Shown: one piece after another, positions 59,997 to 64,000 of the stretch | Layout of the letters: each line of letters starts with the position of its first letter | Position numbering within the stretch: the first letter of the stretch is position 1 | DNA from: Treponema sp. OMZ 838 | Lineage (GTDB): Bacteria; Spirochaetota; Spirochaetia; Treponematales; Treponemataceae | Length of the DNA stretch: 64,000 nt | NCBI RefSeq assembly: GCF_000775995.1 | Contig: NZ_CP009227.1 | Span: 806,001-870,000, forward strand | Direction of reading: 5' to 3' | Notes under the pieces: generated by a model | Databases searched by the model: none | What the model was told of the DNA's origin: nothing | The model's input: only the letters and a program-made list of their open reading frames with translations | Position numbers and translations under genes: made by a program

Positions 59997-62231
59997 CTAA
60001 AGGGAAACACTCATGTATATGACGGTGCGGGTATACACGGCAGGTTTTCTACACCGCTGTTCCAGCTGCTGAATGATTTTTTCGAGGGCACCTTCCTCCG
60101 AACCAAAAGCCTTGCGGATTGCCGTGCCGTATTCGGATTCTGCCGAGAACCATCGACCGAGTTCCGCCTGCGTTACCAGCCGCTTCTCCTGATAGTCTAC
60201 TTTTTTTAAGAGTTGTACGCGGTACCCCGCTTTTTCGGCGATGTTCGCAATGGTGTTTTCCGTCCATGCGGTACGTGTATTTCGGCTGTCGGAAAAAAAT
60301 GCGGCTTCGGCAGCCGCAAAACGATTTACGGATTCGTCAGACGGGAGCAGTGCCGACAGCCGGAGTCCCTGTTGCGGAAGCGCGAATGCGAAGAGGATAC
60401 GCGCACCGGCGGTATGCTCTTGCGCGATACGGGAAAAGAAAGCGATAAAACCGTCCGCAGTCGCAGCGGGGTTATACGAAAGCACAACATCAAACGCCAG
60501 CTCGGGAAAAAGCGTTCTATCCTCTGACGCAGCGGATGGGGTTTCATCGAGCTGAGTAGCGGCAGGTGTTTTTTCACTAGGGTGGGTACAGGCTGGAAGC
60601 ACGGTCATAATCGGACGGTTTAAAAATTCAAAGGTTTCCGCGTACCGCTGTGCGGATTGCAAGGCTTCTTGGTGTTCAAAGATTCCTGCGGTACATCCGT
60701 TAAGGGTGATACGGGTACTCGGCCACAGCAAAAGCCCCCCGTCAGCCCGGTACACCAACACGCGGTCATCGGCGGACAGGTTTGCCAGCCCGATAAGGGT
60801 GTCCCGTATCTGCTCCAGTATTTCGGCGCTGCTGCCTTCCGTCCGTGCCTGCCAATCCTCAACCGTAAAGGCATCCTTCTTTCCCTCGGCAGCTTCGTGT
60901 ATGGCAGCCAGCTGGGTTTCCCGCTTTGCCAGTACCTCATTCCGTATCTTTTCTTCGTAGCCGGTGTATCCGGGTGTGTAAAATACCCTGCCGATCAGTT
61001 CGTCGGGCAGATACTGCTGCGCAATCCAGTGGTCGCGATAGGCATGGGGATACAGATAGCCTTCTCCGTGCCCGAGCGATTCTCCGTCGCGGTTTGCATC
61101 TTTCAAATGGTTCGGCACCTCGGTTTGTTCCTTTTCTACCGCCTTGAGAGCGTCAAAGAAACCGAGCGAGCTATTCGATTTAGGGCATGTCGCAAGATAC
61201 AGCGCTGCATGGGTGAGGTGGTACCTGCCCTCCGGCAAACCGATACGATCAAAGGCTGCCGCCGCACTTGTAACAACGGTCAGCGCGTGAGGATCGGCAA
61301 GTCCGATATCCTCGCAAGCGGAAATAAGCATACGCCGAAAGATAAAGTGAGGGGACTCCCCTGCCCGCACCATTCGGGCAAGCCAGTAGAGCGCCGCATC
61401 GGGGTCGCTCCCTCGGATGGATTTTATAAAGGCACTGATGATATCGTAATGGTAATCGCCGTCCTTATCGTAGAGCACCGCTTTTTGCTGGATACTTTCC
61501 TCAGCGGCTTGCATGTCGATGATGATTTCCGTACCGGCAGGCGGCGGCCAGTGCTCGGTAGAGGTTTCAACGGCTAACTCAAGCGCGTTTAAGAGACTGC
61601 GGGCATCACCTGCGGCGGTTTCGACAAGATGCTCTAATGCGCCTTCGGTAAAAGAGACCTTCCATTTTCCGTAGCCCCGCTCCGTATCCTGCAAGCACCG
61701 TTCCACAGTCCGGTACAGGTCGGCATCGGTGAGCGCCTTGAGCTGAAATACCCGACTGCGGCTCACTAAGGCTTTATTCACTTCAAAAAAAGGATTTTCG
61801 GTTGTCGCGCCGATAAAGATAACGGTTCCGTTTTCTACCCACGGCAGCAAAGCATCCTGCTGTGCGCGGTTCCATCGGTGTACTTCATCGACAAAAAGAA
61901 TGGTCGGTTTTCCGTAGAGTTTTTTATATTGTTCCGCCGATGCAATCGCATCGCGTATCTGCTGTACGCCTGCAAGGACAGCGTTTAAACTTAAAAAATT
62001 ACTTTTGGTATGATTGGCAATGACTTGAGCAAGGGTTGTTTTTCCCGTCCCCGGCGGCCCAAAAAAGATAACGGACGAGAGCCTGTCCGCTTGGATGGCT
62101 CTCCTTAACAACCGCCCTTTTCCGACAATATGTTCCTGCCCGATATATTCATCAAGACTGCGGGGGCGCATTCGTGCAGCAAGCGGAAGCCGTTCCGCCG
62201 CCGCCGCTGCCTCGAATAAATCGTTACTCAC
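59997..62231 (-). CDS. rarA: RarA/MgsA-type AAA+ ATPase fused to a C-terminal Rossmann-like domain
   Basis: 744 residues, about 300 longer than RarA. Residues 1-440 are standard: RPRSLDEYIGQEHIVG, Walker A GPPGTGKTTLAQ, Walker B ILFVDEVHRWNRAQQD, and the tail YLPDELIGRVFYTPGYTGYE. RarA acts at stalled replication forks. From about 487 a second domain follows (VLVYRADGGLLLWPS, FDVVLSYNP, GARILFAFALP) with the strand order of a methyltransferase but no GxGxG loop. ATG 62231 overlaps the upstream lipoprotein gene by 8 bases. Confidence 0.9.
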   Translation of the reverse strand: MSNDLFEAAAAAERLPLAARMRPRSLDEYIGQEHIVGKGRLLRRAIQADRLSSVIFFGPPGTGKTTLAQVIANHTKSNFLSLNAVLAGVQQIRDAIASAEQYKKLYGKPTILFVDEVHRWNRAQQDALLPWVENGTVIFIGATTENPFFEVNKALVSRSRVFQLKALTDADLYRTVERCLQDTERGYGKWKVSFTEGALEHLVETAAGDARSLLNALELAVETSTEHWPPPAGTEIIIDMQAAEESIQQKAVLYDKDGDYHYDIISAFIKSIRGSDPDAALYWLARMVRAGESPHFIFRRMLISACEDIGLADPHALTVVTSAAAAFDRIGLPEGRYHLTHAALYLATCPKSNSSLGFFDALKAVEKEQTEVPNHLKDANRDGESLGHGEGYLYPHAYRDHWIAQQYLPDELIGRVFYTPGYTGYEEKIRNEVLAKRETQLAAIHEAAEGKKDAFTVEDWQARTEGSSAEILEQIRDTLIGLANLSADDRVLVYRADGGLLLWPSTRITLNGCTAGIFEHQEALQSAQRYAETFEFLNRPIMTVLPACTHPSEKTPAATQLDETPSAASEDRTLFPELAFDVVLSYNPAATADGFIAFFSRIAQEHTAGARILFAFALPQQGLRLSALLPSDESVNRFAAAEAAFFSDSRNTRTAWTENTIANIAEKAGYRVQLLKKVDYQEKRLVTQAELGRWFSAESEYGTAIRKAFGSEEGALEKIIQQLEQRCRKPAVYTRTVIYMSVSL

Positions 62232-63267
62232 GGTTCCATTCTATTTGACCGGGATTGTAGAAGCCCCACAAGCCGCTATATTTTGTATTGGGATCGTTTA
62301 CACCGGCATAGATGACATAACCGGTACCGTTCTCAAACGCATAAATAGGATTAATCACATATTTTCCAACGCTGTTGTTATATTGAAGAATATTCCCTGG
62401 CGGGACGGAAGAATCTGCGGAACCCGCTTTAATCGATTGTGCACCCGCAAGAGTAGGCGCACTGCCGGCAAGCTTAATTTCTCCATACCCCTTTATACCG
62501 CTGATCAGTACTAAGTGTTTATTGTGCAAATAGGTAATACTTTGAGGGTTGCTTACACCATGCGCGGTACTTGTCCAATGAGTGCCGTCATAACAGTACA
62601 ATTTCGTGTTGTCAACAACAAAGACGGAGTTTGCAGGTCCTTCACAAATACCCTTTAGTCCCGAAGAAGGACTACCGCTACCATTTTTCGGTGTCCCGTC
62701 ATTCTTGTAAAGCCCGTTTTCCAATAAGCAGTATAAACCGGCCGCACCGACCGGCGCCTTGTCGGTAGGCGACGCCCATGCAGCCGATAACGTACTACCA
62801 CCTGTAATGGTTCTTATCGTATAGGTTGTTGCATTACCGCTCTTTCTCGATTCGATTGCAAAAATAGCCCGCGATCCGAAAACAGCCTGCGCCGTTGATC
62901 CAGGCACCTTAGTCCAAGATTTAGTTCCCGGGTCGTACCAATGAATTGTAAAGGTATCGCTTTGTTCAAATGCGGCATAGAGGTTGGGGCCATCGACAGC
63001 AAGTCCTGTGCACAGACCAGAAGGGCAATCCTTCATCTCCGACCATTTTCCTGTTTTTCCCTTTTCCTTGTACCATATTTTTCCGTTTGAAGCATATAAC
63101 GTATTGCTAATCTCAACTATTCCGCGGACGCGGCCTTTAACGGAAGCAGGGTTGAGTTTTACCTCCTGCTCTATCGCAGCGAATATCGGCGGGTTTTTAC
63201 ATGCTGATAACACGATTACAAGAGAAACCGCGAGAGTAGCGGCAAATAGTATTTTTATTTTTTTCAT
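62224..63267 (-). CDS. Predicted lipoprotein with beta-propeller-like repeats
   Basis: 347 residues. Signal run LAVSLVIVLSAC with lipidated Cys near residue 23. The body has recurring short strands with Tyr/Trp turns (IWYKEKGKTGKWSEMKDC, YDPGTKSWTKVPGS, LYCYDGTHWTS), suggesting blades of a propeller. No named family is recognised. It lies between a beta-barrel gene (14 bases upstream) and rarA, so it may form a surface pair with the barrel. Confidence 0.7.
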   Translation of the reverse strand: MKKIKILFAATLAVSLVIVLSACKNPPIFAAIEQEVKLNPASVKGRVRGIVEISNTLYASNGKIWYKEKGKTGKWSEMKDCPSGLCTGLAVDGPNLYAAFEQSDTFTIHWYDPGTKSWTKVPGSTAQAVFGSRAIFAIESRKSGNATTYTIRTITGGSTLSAAWASPTDKAPVGAAGLYCLLENGLYKNDGTPKNGSGSPSSGLKGICEGPANSVFVVDNTKLYCYDGTHWTSTAHGVSNPQSITYLHNKHLVLISGIKGYGEIKLAGSAPTLAGAQSIKAGSADSSVPPGNILQYNNSVGKYVINPIYAFENGTGYVIYAGVNDPNTKYSGLWGFYNPGQIEWNRE

Positions 63268-63281
63268 AGTTCTGTTCCTTT

Positions 63282-63905
63282 TTAGAAGTGATACCGGGCT
63301 GCAAAGCCGATATTCAAGAAATTGCCCGTACGATTAAAGCTTGAATCTTTATACCATTGCGGAACTATATCCCATGATAATTCGCCGCCGAACGACCATT
63401 CGGGGGAATACTGATAGAAAACGCCGGCTTGCGGTCTAAAGAACAAGCTGAAATACCGCGTACCGTTATAGGATTGAAAATCACCGCCGATCCCGAACGT
63501 GAGCGGAATACGGAATTTTTCGATTGCAAAGGTATATCCTGAATTGATGGTAAAGGGAATGGCAAAATAGAGATTACTGCCGCGCGTTAAATGAAAGGTA
63601 AAAGCAACATCACCGCCGATGGAAACTCCTTTCGTCAGATAGTGAGTATAACCGAGGAAGATGCTGCCGCCCGGATAAATCTTGGGGTTAATCGCAAACT
63701 TATTCGGCGAGGTATTAAAAAGCGGTATCCCCAACTGTAACCCCATGCGGATAAACTGATCGCCCTTCCGAATAGGTTCATAAACATAAGCGGCAATAGG
63801 GGCTTGCGCAGACGGTGTTTCCGGTTCTTGAGTTTCGGCAGCTTCTTGCGCAAAGGTATTCCATATCAAAACAGAAAAAAAGAAAAATAACCAACAACGT
63901 TTCAT
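63282..63905 (-). CDS. Outer-membrane beta-barrel protein
   Basis: 207 residues. Signal peptide MKRCWLFFFFSVLIWNTFAQ, a short Pro/Glu linker, then alternating strands (FIRMGLQLGIPLF, GGSIFLGYTHYL, FAFTFHL-like GDVAFTFHLTRGS, GELSWDIVPQWY) ending FAARYHF, the C-terminal Phe typical of barrels. Roughly eight strands. ATG 63905 has GGAG upstream; 63923 is possible. First gene of a run with the lipoprotein and rarA. Confidence 0.78.
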   Translation of the reverse strand: MKRCWLFFFFSVLIWNTFAQEAAETQEPETPSAQAPIAAYVYEPIRKGDQFIRMGLQLGIPLFNTSPNKFAINPKIYPGGSIFLGYTHYLTKGVSIGGDVAFTFHLTRGSNLYFAIPFTINSGYTFAIEKFRIPLTFGIGGDFQSYNGTRYFSLFFRPQAGVFYQYSPEWSFGGELSWDIVPQWYKDSSFNRTGNFLNIGFAARYHF

Positions 63906-63942
63906 AAAGGAATTCAACTCCATCTCATTTTATAGGATTGGG

Positions 63943-63982
63943 CATCTCTAAAAACTCACGTATAGATTTGTAGAAGATCCCG
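63943..63982. repeat. Family 3 hairpin-like repeat
   Basis: GCATCTCTAAAAACTCACGT then ATAGATTTGTAGAAGATCCC, related to the copies at 47034 and 55848 but with a weaker stem. It lies upstream of the barrel gene and may belong to a gene beyond the window. Confidence 0.5.
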
Positions 63983-64000
63983 ATAAAACAATATCAAACT

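Noticed and set aside
59946-60209. Plus-strand 87-residue frame after the DUF4340 gene
   Set aside because: It has no ribosome site, and most of it is antisense to the well-supported rarA-like gene.
60657-61577. Plus-strand 306-residue frame
   Set aside because: It is antisense to the rarA-like gene, whose AAA+ motifs are complete.

Overview
The window looks like a piece of a Treponema chromosome, probably an oral or host-associated species near T. vincentii, T. medium or T. denticola (inferred from recognised protein families, not from a search). Pointers are a SpiroCoCo-type giant coiled-coil protein, CarD followed by ispD-ispF, an MCP-like protein, infC-rpmI-rplT followed by zapB/zapA-like genes, a TldD/PmbA pair, and a UGA-containing selenoprotein gene (Treponema is known to use selenocysteine). 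GC is middling. I see no rRNA, tRNA, CRISPR array, prophage or intact insertion sequence.

Layout: 1-10.4 kb holds the end of an RND/MMPL exporter with a LolA-like partner, groES, a group 2 sigma factor behind a sigma-54-type promoter, a membrane-anchored nuclease-like protein, a lipoprotein, a histidine phosphatase and a uvrD-hypothetical-pnp-rluA operon. 10.4-15.7 kb is accessory DNA: a zinc-ribbon/YkvA/coiled-coil cassette, a small ORF holding a 14-base C tract, and a DUF3990-like (ADP-ribosyltransferase fold) gene overlapping its partner. 15.7-24 kb carries a PC4-like protein, an MCP, carD-ispD-ispF, the coiled-coil giant and a HAD phosphatase. 24-32 kb has a GIN-domain lipoprotein, a TetR regulator with its own operators, a GH13 enzyme, an MFS carrier, TldD/PmbA and an esterase. 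32-37 kb is the fabH-fabD-fabG-fabF-(repeat)-fabZ cluster. 37-45 kb has a DEAD-box helicase, a glycosyltransferase, infC-rpmI-rplT-zapB-zapA-yaiI, an HD-GYP protein and pepD. 45-64 kb has an alanine/sodium symporter, a biotin carboxyltransferase, a NagZ-like enzyme, the selenoprotein, panE-pfoR, a YoaK-like protein, a nitroreductase, a GldA/F/G-type ABC cassette and a beta-barrel/lipoprotein/RarA operon.

Three families of dispersed palindromic elements sit between genes. The main one (143-145 bp, termini GGGTAAACGCATCAG / CTGATGCGTTTACCC or a replacement pair) has long stems whose two arms change together between copies. Several promoters can be read directly, and at least two genes (carD and the HAD phosphatase) appear to be transcribed leaderless. 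The strongest single observation is the CxxU selenoprotein at 51630-51914, which ordinary ORF calling splits at its in-frame TGA.
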